Positions 20,679-31,039 of a DNA stretch of 64,000 nucleotides are shown here, one piece after another. Below the pieces are notes generated by a model. The model had not been told where the DNA came from, ran no database searches, and saw only the letters and a list, made by a program, of their open reading frames with translations. The DNA comes from Euglena gracilis (lineage: Eukaryota > Euglenida > Euglenophyceae > Euglenales): assembly GCA_039621445.1 (NCBI GenBank), contig CP154954.1, positions 63,756,046 to 63,820,045 on the forward strand, written 5' to 3'. The stretch's first letter is position 1; each line of letters opens with the position of its first letter. Position numbers and translations under genes: made by a program.

Positions 20679-22487
20679 TCATCCAAAAAATGGTCCATTG
20701 GGACTGGTACCGCTTGGCGAGGGACCACTGCGTGAGCAGAATCGAGGCTCTGCCACAGGTGCGCTGTTAGCGCTTTTGGAGCTGGAATCTGCGGCAAGTG
20801 TGCCTACAACACCCATATCGGGTTTTTGTTGTAAGAAACGCAATTGTACGTGTACCTGATCCAAATTTTCTGTAAAGTCACGAAAATTTTTATTCAAATC
20901 ATCGAGAATTTTCAGATGATCGGTGATTGCACCAATATCTTCCTGCAAGCGCTTAATACGCCTGCGGTGTTTGGACATATCGTCCAGAAGAGGGATTTTG
21001 TCAGAAAAAGACCTGAAATCTTGCGAAATTTTTCCAAAACCACTTTCCAATTCCCGTAGTCGCACAGCTAGAGTGTGCACCGCTTCGGAAATAGACTCCA
21101 GTTGTGGAGGTGGTTTGGAAGGAGGGGTTTTTTGCGGAGTCCGCACGTTTCCAGCCATTGGCTGTTCCAAAAACACCGAAACTTGCGCGGATAGCGCTGA
21201 GAAATCTTTTTGCAAGTTTTTGACTTGCTGATTCACTGTTTCCTCGGTCCGTATCGGACTGTCACAAAATTTTTTCCTGACTTGGTGATTTTCATTACGC
21301 ATATCTGCAGAAAATCGCTGAAATTCTAAATTTTGTGAACATGGTACCGCATTGCGGTTCTGCAACTCCGTAATTGCGGTTTGGATGTCAACAATATTAT
21401 TCCGCCACCGTTGGTGGTAAGCATCCTGCCTGCTTGCGATATTCGCGATATGTGCGTAACAACTTGTTATTTCAGCAGAATTTTCACCACACCTGCATGA
21501 TTTTTGCTCCAACTGGGAAAGTCTTTCCTCCGGTTGCTGCACATAAGTGCTGGAAGCGAAACCTTCACCACGTTGGGTGTGTGTATGGTAAAAATTTGCC
21601 GATTCACGGCTCAGTTGCACAATGCGCTGTTGCGCTTCCTGGATTGCAGTGAACTGCTCCAAGGTAACAAAAGCTCCCATATCAGGATTTTTGTGCTCAA
21701 AAAGTGCCATTATTGGCTCCACTTTTGTAAACAAATTTTGCAAACTATGTTGCATGTGCAAAAATACCTCCTTTGGCAGCATGCCGTAAACCACATCAGT
21801 GGGTTGTTTGCCAATTGTGCCTGTAGGCACCGTTGCGACATCCTGATGCAGAGAGTTACCACAAGGTGCCTGACTTTGCAGCAAAGGTTGACAATCACAC
21901 TGGGCGTTGGGTTGCTCGATAGAGCCACACGACGATAGGCGTTGCACCTATTGCGCAGCGGGGTTATCGCCTAAATGAAAAACCGTCAGGTGTGGAAACT
22001 CCTGAGTGGGGAGATGCTTGATGGAGCTTGATACCGTCAGGTGTTGCACCTTTTGGGCGTTGGAATGCTCGATAGAGCTGGGAACGGTGGGGGAATGCTC
22101 TATAGAGCTGGGGGTTGTACGTAATTGCTCGATAGAGCTGGCCACTGTTGGGGGATGCTCGATAGAGCTGGACACCGTTTGGTGTGGCACCCATTGGGTG
22201 GGGGGTTGCTCGATAGAGCTGTGGGGGGAATGCTCGATAGTGCTGGAAAACGGGGTGGGGGAATGCTCGATAGAGCTGGAAAGCACTGGGGTGGGGGGAT
22301 GCTCAATAGAGCTGGCAGTTGCCCCATATAGGGCCACACACCTGGGTTGGAGCGTATACTCCTGCAAAAAATCTTCATCAAACTTTCTCAAAGAACCAAC
22401 CAAAGCTTTTGATGTGTTGGTGCTTGAGCTCTGCATATTTTTATTTATTTGCGGAAACAAGCACAAGAAACCCCAAAAAGTAAGCAA
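20679..22487 (-). CDS. Unknown coiled-coil protein of the gag-only element, with in-frame UAG
   Basis: First frame after the primer-binding site. The N-terminal part (22487-21948) contains about ten repeats of an SSIEHSPT-like octapeptide, from a tandem DNA motif around GCTCGATAGAGCTGG. A single in-frame TAG (21948-21950) separates it from a 422-residue frame (21947-20679). This is rich in Gln, Glu, Leu and Ser with long heptad-like stretches (for example LEQFTAIQEAQQRIVQLSRE) and looks coiled coil. The family is not recognised. Position before a zinc-knuckle Gag suggests a structural or N-terminal Gag role. The stop could be a mutation or a readthrough codon; the sequence does not decide. 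Confidence 0.55.
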
Positions 22488-22671
22488 AGGAACAAACGTA
22501 GAAGGATGTGGCAGCGTATACTGCCCAGAACCTCCTGAAGCTTGTACCTGTGCTTAGAAGTTGGCTCCAAACAGCTCGTGGATGCTTTGTAGCCTATAGG
22601 CTCACAACCACTCACTGTTTGAAGTCACCTGTTAAGACGGGGGAGAGAAGGGGCGTAGGAAAGAAACCTAA

Positions 22672-22681
22672 TCTGCTACCA
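22672..22681 (-). promoter_or_regulatory. Primer-binding site, complementary to initiator-Met tRNA 3' end
   Basis: Immediately inside the 5' LTR the - strand reads TGGTAGCAGA. This is the complement of a tRNA 3' end TCTGCTACCA, the end known for animal-type initiator methionine tRNA. Direct contact with the LTR and the right orientation make it a convincing minus-strand primer site. Confidence 0.8.
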
Positions 22682-23114
22682 AGTGTACGTCCTACCTTAT
22701 CGCTTTCGCCCTTTGGTGCGCAGAAAAAGATATTAGTAGGAGTAACAAGAAAAAAATAAAATAAATATAAAAGTTGTATTGCCCTTTTCCCCAATTAAGA
22801 GGCAGAGCACAAGACAGGGGAGGAGCCCTATGGGCTACGGAAATCGATGCCAAGTTCTTGGCTGTCCTTTCAGGACTTCAAATCAGAAAAATCAAACTTG
22901 AAACTCAGGTCTTGAATCAAAGACCAGAATGGAATAAAATACCACCTGTGGAGAGGAGAACCAGAATTAGGCTTAGGTATTCCTAATTCAGGCCGTTGGC
23001 CATCTGTAGGAATACCACCTAGCATAGTACTGTGTATGGGGCTCAGAGCTATATCTGGCCGTAGGCTTATACCTACATACACAGTACCATGGCCTTACGG
23101 CTGCCTGGTACACA
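22682..23114 (-). repeat. 5' LTR of the gag-only element
   Basis: 433-bp partner of 14452-14884. Transcription should start in it on the - strand. It is followed on the host side by ATTTG (23115-23119) and then by the resumed RT of the host Ty3/gypsy copy. Confidence 0.93.
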
Positions 23115-24220
23115 ATTTGCCGTTTGTGCTGGTGTACATCGATGGTGTTTTGGTTGGTAGCCCCCCCCTCAGCGAACACACAGGAGAATATTCACTATGT
23201 TCACTACCGTGATGTTCGGGCAGTATTAATCGCGTTTCTCGATCATAGACTTTTTGTCAAAGGTGCCAAAGGGTACTTCCCAAAACGATAATGTTTTGCC
23301 GTCACATTCTTCATAATGGCCAACACCAAGCTGCACCCAGCAAACTAGAGGCCATCAGAAAATGGACACCTGAGGTTATCAAGACCATCACCCATTTGAC
23401 AGGATTTTCAGGATTAGCCCAATACTACGCGTTTTACATGAAACATTCGCGAAAATCGCGGTACCTCTAACGAGGCAGAAAACACGAAAGGCAAATGGGA
23501 TGAAGATATTTGTGACGCTCTAGGCAGCATCAATAATCAAATGCTTGAAAATGTTGTAAACCCCCCCCAAATAACACACCCCCCCGGTGTGTTATTTGGG
23601 CACACGAACTGGGGCCCCAGGGGGGGGGTGTTATTTGGGGGGTGTGTGTTATTTTTACATGGAAAACCAAAGGAAAACAGGGGGGGGTGTTATTTGGGCG
23701 CTCGAAATCGGCCCCCGAGGGGGGGGGTGTTATTTGGGGGGGGTGTTATTTGGGGGGGGGTTACTCGACATCGCGGATCACTGTAAGCCTTCTGTGATAG
23801 AATTCGATAGCAGCAACTATGCTGTAGGCGGTGTTTTAAGCCAGCATACCGCGGCTAAACGAGTTACGCCCTGTAGCATTCTTAAGGGTTATGTCCTGTA
23901 GCATACTTAAGCAGAAAGCTACAGGGTGAAGATGGCGGAGGCCAAATGAAATGTGAAAGGAAACGTACACAATCATATTTATTTTATAAAAACTCCTTAG
24001 TTGGGTCGCCAGTTCCTTGGTGCAAATACTAGTGTTGACTGACCATGTACTGGTACACCGAGGATCTGAACAAAGCTATGTCTTCCGTCGGCCAAAGATG
24101 CTGATAGCGTGAATTTATAAGCCAGTTCAACCCAGTGGTTGTATATACCACTGGCCATACGCTAATAAGTAGCAGACCCGCTCAGTCGAGCACCCTGGCA
24201 TTACCCCGGTTACCTGGATG
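23115..24220 (+). pseudogene. Ty3/gypsy Pol fragment, RT end and RNase H (resumed)
   Basis: Continues the RT broken at 14451. LPFVLVYIDGVLVGS carries the motif C box with YIDD changed to YIDG. Next come HPSKLEAIRKWTPEV and ITHLTGFSGLAQYYAFY (connection). A G-rich insert (23556-23764) cuts the reading, then SVIEFDSSNYAVGGVLSQ (RNase H first Asp box) and LTDHVLVHRGSEQ (late RNase H) follow. Stops and frame changes are frequent, so it is dead. Confidence 0.78.
23556..23764. mobile_element. Short G-rich inverted-repeat insertion (about 209 bp)
   Basis: Both ends carry GTAAACCCCCCCCAAATAAC or its complement, about 20 bp inverted, and the body repeats GTGTTATTTGGGG several times. The RNase H coding frame is broken exactly across it, so it is an insertion. 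A TA on both sides could be a Tc1/mariner-type duplication, but the A/C runs make the exact border ambiguous. Confidence 0.55.
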
Positions 24221-24474
24221 AGGGTGATGCCACGTTTAATGGCAGCCAGGCTGATTAGTATGCACGTCGATATGACGCAAGCCGACGACGTGCTGGATTC
24301 TTTTTCCGGTTCATCTTTTTATCGTTCGTTGCACATCTGTCCTATACGGTAGAGAGGGTAGCGAGGCCGCACACCTGGTCCTGGTCGCATTAAGCGATAC
24401 GAAACTCCTTTCCCCCTCTTCTTTCGAAAATCGGATTACACCCATGACCCGGTACCTAAATCGATAGTGCACAG

Positions 24475-24770
24475 ACTGTGCAATGGCGAAGTTGTACATA
24501 ATTATTCATTCTCCCCTTTACGGTGCGTTTACCGCGATGACGCGGGATATAAATATTGTATACCCCGTGACTTGTTTGATGAAGTAATTTTGCGTTAACA
24601 CAACCAAGGTTACCCTGGGGCACCCAAACTTCTTTCGGGTTGCAGGTACCATACAACCCTGAAAGAAGAAGACTTGCATTCGCGCTGCTTGCAAATTTCG
24701 CAACGGTGCCAAATTTGTCAAACGGTGAAGTTGCGCAGATGTACCCCCCTGGTACTCTTGAATGTTCGCT
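24475..24770 (+). pseudogene. Ty3/gypsy integrase N-terminal zinc-binding fragment
   Basis: Frame with HNQGYPGAPKLLSGCRYH followed by CLQISQRCQICQTVK matches the HHCC module of Ty3/gypsy integrases. It comes from the same + strand element as the RT/RNase H fragment, after about 250 bp of decayed RNase H-integrase linker. The catalytic core is missing on this strand. Confidence 0.65.
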
Positions 24771-24942
24771 GTGCCCGCTTATATTTTCACGTTCCTCTGC
24801 ATGTAGTTTCTTGAATTAGAAGCCCATAACCTGTCCGCCTGACCTTCCAGTAATGGAAAAACCGATCGAATTTGTGACCAAATATTTTGTCAACCAAAAA
24901 ATTCTCCCTTTCAGGTAACTTGGACCGGGGCTTGATATAAAG

Positions 24943-25869
24943 TCACGTCAGTGCTTTGCCATTAGGCGGGGAAAAATTTAGCTTGAAGTCATCCGTGTGG
25001 ACATCCTTGATTCCGTTGGGCAGTGCCACCATATAGCGGCCACTGTTATCAACACGTTTGACAATTTCACAAGGACCGAGACAGAGGGTGTCTAGCTTGG
25101 TAGCTTGCATGTGTATTCGACTATTTGGAACCCACACGCGGTACCCAGCACTATAGGCAGGTGATTTGAATTCTTGTGAATATTTATTTCTCTTGAGGAC
25201 GGATGTCAGTGATACGCTTCTAAACAGTATTTCTGAGAGACTCCACTTCTGAGAAGCATGTCTCACAGGTGATGCTACTTCGAGCTGGTCTCTCCGACGG
25301 TGTAACATCAATCGCCGACGGGTCTCGCCAAAAACAATTTTACATGGGAAGTGCGGCAGAACTAAGCCCGGTGGGGTATTAATATAAAAGAGAGACCATG
25401 GCCAAATGACAGGCGGAGCATATTTACAACAGCTTTCACTGCTTCCTGGGCGCGCTATTGCCCTTTCGGGCGATATATAACGGAACAATGCTTTTCGATT
25501 CCATGTAAACCACATAGGGTTGTGAAGAATCGGGAAGAGATCAAACGATCTTGATCGCTGACAATCCATTAGGCACATACATTTCTCCATCAATATCTGC
25601 GCTAAAATTTGCAAGACAACCCTACTTTTTGGCACGGAATGGCGACAAGGGAGCCATTCAGCCTGCGGACGACAACAAAAACATAATCGTAAATTTTGCC
25701 GTCTGATCCTTGGACACCTGAGGGCCAGCTTCCAGTGTTGTCGGTCATGACCAACAGGACTGGAAGTTGTGGAATAAAAGAAATAATGTAGTTCTTTCTG
25801 TAAGTATTTTTGAAATCGGCCTATAGGCCTGTTTCTCGCCTCTCTGTTTTTCTCCCATCCCCAATTCAT
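24943..25869 (-). pseudogene. Ty3/gypsy integrase C-terminal fragment, antisense
   Basis: A 308-residue frame whose last third is an integrase tail. PPGLVLPHFPCKIVFGETRR resembles the end of the core. AGYRVWVPNSRIHMQATKLD, LGPCEIVKRVDNSGRYMVAL and DVHTDDFKL match the GPY/F-type module. The first 150 residues are not clear and may be out of frame. It lies head-on to the + strand zinc-binding fragment at 24475-24770, so either an inversion or a separate antisense copy. Confidence 0.65.
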
Positions 25870-25915
25870 TTCTCTCTTCTTTTTCTACAGCTCATAAGGC
25901 TACTTTCTCGCCAGG

Positions 25916-26293
25916 ATGCAGGAACCGGGTTGGCACGGCCCAGGCACGCCCTCCATGCAGTATTCTCTCCCTCCGTACCCCCCACATGCGGCGGCCCTAC
26001 TTGCCCAAGGGGCGCCCGCGTATGCGGTAAATAAACCTCCTCCTGCCGCTTATGCGGCCCAGGCACAAATGCCACCCCCACGCTCAAATGGTTCAGGCAC
26101 AAATGCCATATACCCCTCAGGCTCCCATCTCAGGCGCAACCGCCAGCTGGCTGGGGTTGCGGCAGGTCGTGGCGTAGACTGTGGTGCGGAACGTGGCGGG
26201 GGGGACGCCAGGGGGAGTCGTGCTGCGCATGAACGTCCCCACCCGCCCGTGTCGATGGAGAACTTCGCGGGGATGCCCACGGCCTGGACGTAA
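25916..26293 (+). CDS. Hypothetical Pro/Ala/Tyr-rich frame
   Basis: A 125-residue frame beginning MQEPGWHGPGTPSMQYSLPP, preceded by a pyrimidine-rich stretch and CAG resembling a splice acceptor (about 25873-25890). Composition is like the N-terminus of a retrotransposon Gag, but nothing downstream on the + strand supports it. It may be a fragment of a GC-rich element. Confidence 0.25.
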   Translation: MQEPGWHGPGTPSMQYSLPPYPPHAAALLAQGAPAYAVNKPPPAAYAAQAQMPPPRSNGSGTNAIYPSGSHLRRNRQLAGVAAGRGVDCGAERGGGDARGSRAAHERPHPPVSMENFAGMPTAWT

Positions 26294-26409
26294 GCCGCTC
26301 GACGGAACGGCATGGCGGCGGCGAGGCGTGTCTGCAGCGGTTGCAAACCAAGCTAGGCGAGCAGTGTCGGCAGCTGGAAGACGTCGGCATCCACCGGAGG
26401 GCCTAGTCA

Positions 26410-27110
26410 CCACCAGACCGCGCAACGGATGGCGACGTGGACGTTGGCCTTCGCATCACTGAGGAGGAAGCGGATCTGCGCCTCCAGCTCCCCCTGTCCG
26501 GGTCCACCGACGATGTGGACGGCCACACCCTTCTCCGAGGGAAGAAAGCCCTGCGAAGCTCTCCATCGCGTGGAGCTTCTCCCACAATGCTGCAGCCTCC
26601 CCCCGGCGCCCGCGGAGCCGCAACAGGTTGAAGTGGGCGCCATCGAGCGCTGGGGAGGTGTCCGCCGTCCAGAAAGGCCGCAGGAACACCCCAGCACAGC
26701 CAGAGCGGCGCAGCCAGCGGGTAGCCTCGGCTGGCGGCACGGCCAGGATGGCCGCCAAGCCCCCGTGGGACAGCTGCACCTGCTGGAGGCGGTGAGCAGG
26801 GCCGAAGGCGATGCCCATTGCCCCATCAATCTTCTCCAGCGCCCGGCGAGCCTCACGTTCGACTTGCCGCTGGCGGGTCGCCGGGGGTGCTACATCCTCC
26901 CTCCGCAAGGAGCTCCACGGCAGAGGGCTCGGGGTCAGTAGCTGGCCGCGGATGCATGTACCGCTCAGCAAGGGGCGGTCGGTTCCAGCTCGGCGCACCC
27001 GAAGGGCCAAGAAGACCTTACTCTGGGGAAGTAACGCGGTTTCCCAAGTCGTCGGGGGGAGCTGCAGGGAGTCCGCGGGCACGCGGCGGATGGGGCCTGC
27101 TCGCCAACGG
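26410..27110 (-). pseudogene. Unrecognised protein, frameshifted
   Basis: GC-rich frame with good protein character but no family recognised. Segments in order on the - strand are REARRALEKIDGAMGIAFGP, HRLQQVQLSHGGLAAILAVP, TRWLRRSGCAGVFLRPFW and LLRLRGRRGEAAALWEKLHA. After a frame change, LPSEKGVAVHIVGGPGQGEL and IRFLLSDAKANVHVAI follow. Continuation across two frames suggests one former protein of about 200 residues. It follows an integrase fragment on the same strand, so it may belong to a mobile element. No function is claimed. Confidence 0.4.
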
Positions 27111-27188
27111 CGATGACGTGCACGGCCAGCTGCGTGTCGTCGAAGAGGGCGACGGCCTGGTGGAGCAGGTGACGGAGGGTGTCCGCGT

Positions 27189-27710
27189 TCAGATGGGTTG
27201 GGCAGCGGCGGAGCCCCGCCACCGCGGTGAAGGCGACGGCGGACGCGGCGTCTTCCGACAGGTAAGTGGGGGCGCGGTGGTACCAGCAGCAAGTGGGCCC
27301 CCCTGGGGCTGGGCGTAAGCGTGGCGGATCCCGTGGTGGGCGCACAGGGTGCGCCACCGGGCACCGGTGAAGTGTGGTCCGCGACCACTCGCGATCACGC
27401 TGGGCAGCCCGTGCGGCGACCACCCCCCACGGTACATTTCCTTGGCCACGGTGGCGGCGGTGAGGCTGCGCGTGTGGTTGGTCGTGTCCACGACCCGCCC
27501 ACTGTGGTGGTCGACGCAAGCGGCGAACACGTTGTACAGCTGCCCCACGAAGTCCACCTCCGGCATCACGAAGAGGTCGATGGCCACCGACGACCTGCTG
27601 TACGGCTGGATGGGCGTCGGGCAGATATTCAGCCGCAGCGGCTGGGGCAGGTGCTCGGTGGCATGGCACACCGGACACGTCCGCTGCAGCCAGGTAGCAG
27701 CACGGTTCTA
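27189..27710 (-). pseudogene. Chromovirus integrase core fragment, antisense
   Basis: Clearly related to the integrase at 6690-7935. VAIDLFVMPEVDFVGQLYNV, FAACVDHHSGR, NHTRSLTAATVAKEMY, LPSVIASGRGPHFTGARW and HHGIRHAY align in order. The second catalytic Asp box reads ASGRG instead of TSDRG, so the active site is lost. It ends abruptly after about 160 residues. Its right edge meets the DIRS copy at about 27710. Confidence 0.75.
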
Positions 27711-28029
27711 TTTTGTCAGAGGGCTGGGTGGGCTCACTTGGTGTTTGTGCTTCGGCGTCAGTGTCCCTTCCTCCCCTCTCGGTCTGCCTCCGGGGAGTGC
27801 GAGACACCTCGGGCTCCGCACTTCCCCCAAATGAGGTCGACCGTGCACCCCCCAGGTGGGATTCGGCTTCACCCAAAATTTCAATTTTGAAACGTACTCC
27901 AAGCTTTCTTGGGAACTAAACCTCTGAAAGTTCGAGCAAAAGGCTTCCACACTGTTTCCACTGACCAATCTCCCAAACCAACTCAGCACTTAAACCCATT
28001 TATTTCATCATCTTGACGGCTGCCCCCCT

Positions 28030-28990
28030 GGTGGTGGGGGCCCCAAATACAGGAATAAAATCCAATTTCTTCTATGGAGGTTTTTGCCAAAGATGCAATG
28101 GTGTCTGCCTCGATCCATATGAAGGGGGTTGGAGGGTCAAAAACACAGGGCCCCCAGGGGGGCAATTGTCCTTTGTGAGGGCCACATATTCTTTTAAAAG
28201 TTGAAAGCGGGAGGTTTGAGGAATTTCTCGTAAGGAAACCATTCTCCCACACTTGGCTATTTTTGACCCTTCTAAGCTTTACAGAGGGAACCCCCTTACC
28301 CACCCCTTTCCCAACCCTTTATTCCCACCCATCAGAAGCCTCTTTGTTTCAAAACGGCTTTTTGGCAAAATGGCCAAAAAGCCGTTTCGCCGTCGGAAAA
28401 ATGGCAACAAAGCCGTTTCGCCATGGCCCAAACGGCAAAAAAGCCTTTTTGCCAGCCAAATGTAAGAAAAATGGCAAAAAAGCCGAAAAGCCAAAATGAA
28501 ACAGTTACGGCTGGGAACATTACCCGGGTAAGTGGACCTGACTATATGCCATATGTGCTGGTGGTTCGGTTTAATTGTGCTAAATCAGGTGATTGATATA
28601 AACAGAGGCCTGGTGAGCAAAAAAAAAGCTGTGTACGCAGTGTACAAATATCAGGCTCCAGGAGGATTCGGAGTGGATCCCAGAACGCACCATACTTCCA
28701 AATTCTTGTACCAAAGCCTTTGTTAAGCGGTCAAAATGGTGTGAAATCTAAGCCCACCAAACACAGCAATCAAAAGCATAGCACTGTATGCATAATGGGC
28801 TTGTGCTTTAGAAAATTAGAGTATTTGTTTAAAGCGCCAGCCACTTGGTCTGTGGTGGCTTCGGGGGGGGCCACCAATTTTCCAAAATCACCCGCAGAAG
28901 TGCAAAGGCACTCTGATAACGTTTTAGGCCAGGGTTTCTCACCAGTAAACCGTCAATGATTTAAACTTGTTTGCCCTCCAATATTTGCCT
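28030..28990 (-). pseudogene. DIRS tyrosine-recombinase remnant (older copy)
   Basis: Fragments that align to the younger element's recombinase: LHDVLRQILEGKQV, NPGLKRYQSAFALL, AVFGGLRFHTILTA, and later PTPFIWIEADTIASLAKTSI. Many stops. A hairpin-rich insert of about 150 bp (28350-28500) interrupts it. Confidence 0.55.
28352..28387. repeat. Perfect 15-bp-arm hairpin in an ACGGC/AAAAGCC repeat cluster
   Basis: AAACGGCTTTTTGGC and its exact complement GCCAAAAAGCCGTTT flank a 6-base loop. Further ATGGCAAAAAAGCC-like copies extend to about 28500. It interrupts the old recombinase sequence. Confidence 0.8.
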
Positions 28991-29095
28991 GAGCACATCA
29001 TGCAAAGGAGGGGCCACCTGGGGGGTGGCATTTGTTCCCACATTCAATTAGTAAATATGTCCCTGTATGGAGTTATTTTTAGGCACGGGCTCCAG

Positions 29096-29478
29096 TTAAA
29101 TTTCATTTTTATTAATTGGGGCCACCAGGTGGCTGAATCCCAGTAGGGGGTGACCATCAAAAATTTGGTCGTGAAACTTTTTCAACCTGGGCAGAAATTG
29201 TGAATTATTCACCAAGGGGGGTTTGCATAAAGATCTCCCATGTTGTCCAGTGGACATTGTAATGCATTTTCTGCTGTGGCCTCCCAGTGTTGCCATCTGG
29301 CCACAAAATTGGGCATTTCTTTGTTGCCTGGGGAGGCAAATAAATATGTTTCCAGGTGTATGAAAATTTGGAAGTTTTGCCTTAGCCAGTGAAAAAGTTG
29401 GGGATCTAAAGAGTAATCCCCCCTGTCCATTTCCCGTCTGCTTATGAGTTCTGCCAAGCATTCTTTTGTAAGCACCAA
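29096..29478 (-). pseudogene. DIRS RNase H end and methyltransferase-like domain (older copy)
   Basis: REMDRGDYSLDPQLFHWLRQ, then FASPGNKEMPNFVARW and DLYANPPW parallel the DIRS1-type RNase H to methyltransferase-like transition. NPPW is the signature of N6-adenine-type methyltransferase folds. A frame change occurs between the two halves. Confidence 0.65.
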
Positions 29479-29539
29479 GCTTGGACGTTTACTTGCTCTT
29501 TTATGACTTGGAGGTTTACGTGCGAGTTCATGGTCTTAG

Positions 29540-30320
29540 CATTTTGTTGAAGGGGTCCTTTCTGCCACCCCTCCCTTTGTCAGGTAACCCTGGAAGTTAA
29601 GTTGAAAACCCAGATGGGTTACCACTTGTGTGAACTGCAGGGTGGACTTTTTCACATTGATTTTGAACCCCGAATTCAGCAAATCCTTGACTCTGTGGAC
29701 TCTGTTGTCTTTGACTTTGGCTCTGTTGAGTTAACCCTGCAAAATGTTCTTGGTGGGAGCCACAGGCAAAATGGCGTCCAGGTAAATAGACACCTGGATG
29801 CCCCGTTTTCTCTACAGCTTCTTGAAAGTTTTCGTCACTGCAATGAAAACCTTGGGCATGTCATTTAGCCCAAAGCAGCCTGTTTGAAATTCCCAGGTTT
29901 GCCCCCCTACTTGATGCCCAAAAAAAAAACCCGCCCAAGGCAGGCAATTCACGGAATATGACAATAGGCACCCTTGAGGTCTATTTTTGCTGCCCAGTTA
30001 CGTTTTTCTAACAACTGGAAATATGTGCTGGGTATGATCCAGTTTGAATGGTTTACTTGAAATTGCTGATCTATTTCTCAGCAGTCGCTGAGCTTTCTCC
30101 ATTTTTTTGTTCCCCCTTCTAGTTCGAAAGTACAAACCATGGGATTAAATGCTTGGTCTGAATCCAGAAAACGTTTTATTGACCCAGTTTTTTCGTAATC
30201 CAATAGGATTCTTTCTGCCTTGATCAAGTCCAAGTTGCCTCTGGGATTGGGATTTGTATGGGTGATCAATTTTGGGAGAATCTCCCGGGGGGTTGAATTC
30301 CTTTTTTTTTAACAATTTAC
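29540..30320 (-). pseudogene. DIRS reverse transcriptase, degenerate (older copy)
   Basis: Fragments in shifting frames: LIKAERILLDYEKTGSIKRF, FELEGGTKKWRKLSDC, AAKIDLKGAY (motif A) and SIYLDAILPVAP, in which the YLDD box has become YLDA. Stops and frame changes throughout. It follows ORF1-like sequence and precedes the RNase H/methyltransferase-like part. Confidence 0.65.
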
Positions 30321-31039
30321 AGGTTGCTTGGGGGGGTTTGTTCCACCATTTTAGGCTTTTTTTAAGTCTCTGGTGCAGGGGGGTGTCTCCCACTTTTCCT
30401 CCATGGAAGTTTTTCTCCAAGAAATTCGTTCTGTGGGGTCCTGGGTGGTTGGTCTGGCGACCATTTTCCATCCCATGGACCTTTTGGGATGAATGCTGTG
30501 ACCTGCTGACAGGTGGTTGGGAAAATTGCCACCCCTGGGTGTACAGGAGTTCGTTGAAAAATTGCAGGGGGGATGAGCATGCCTCTCTTAAACTCTCTCT
30601 GGTCCTACACTCTGATCTTGTTGCTGGTAAACATACCATGGGGGGACCTCTGTGGTCCCCCCCTTGGGTTGATCTTCCCCTGCCACGGGCAAAACGAAAA
30701 AGATTTGTCAAGGGGGCCACTGTGGGTCCCCTGCCCCCCTCCATATGGTCCACTGCGGGTACCTTTTCCCTCTTGTCCCATTAAAGGGCCTCTGTGGGTC
30801 CTTTGGGCGGTCCTCCTGGGGCTTGGCCTTGTATGACACTATTGGGCTGCAGCTGGTTAGCTTCTGGCACCAGGACCTGGAAAGTGATGTCTCCGGTGGG
30901 ATGAAATCGTTGGCCGCAAAGGCCCTGGCCCCCATGGCCTGGCCGGTCTTTGTCATTGGCTTGATTTGATGTGGGTCTCCAGCTGCATGGAAAGCCTTGG
31001 GGGGCCTCTGTGGGCCCCCCTTCCCTCATTTGTGACTCC

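Larger units (their letters stand above)
14452..23114 (-). mobile_element. Gag-only LTR retrotransposon (TR-GAG-like), complete, 8,663 bp
   Basis: A complete LTR element inserted in the RT of the older Ty3/gypsy copy. Both LTRs are 433 bp and differ at only about ten positions. They start AGTGTAC and end GTACACA, and ATTTG flanks both sides (14447-14451 and 23115-23119). Reading from the right, the 5' LTR (22682-23114) is followed directly by a primer-binding site, two gag-type frames (22487-19354), about 4.5 kb of non-coding DNA, a polypurine tract and the 3' LTR (14452-14884). No protease, RT or integrase could be found, so it would need enzymes from an autonomous relative, as TR-GAG elements of plants do. 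High LTR identity means recent insertion. Confidence 0.9.
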
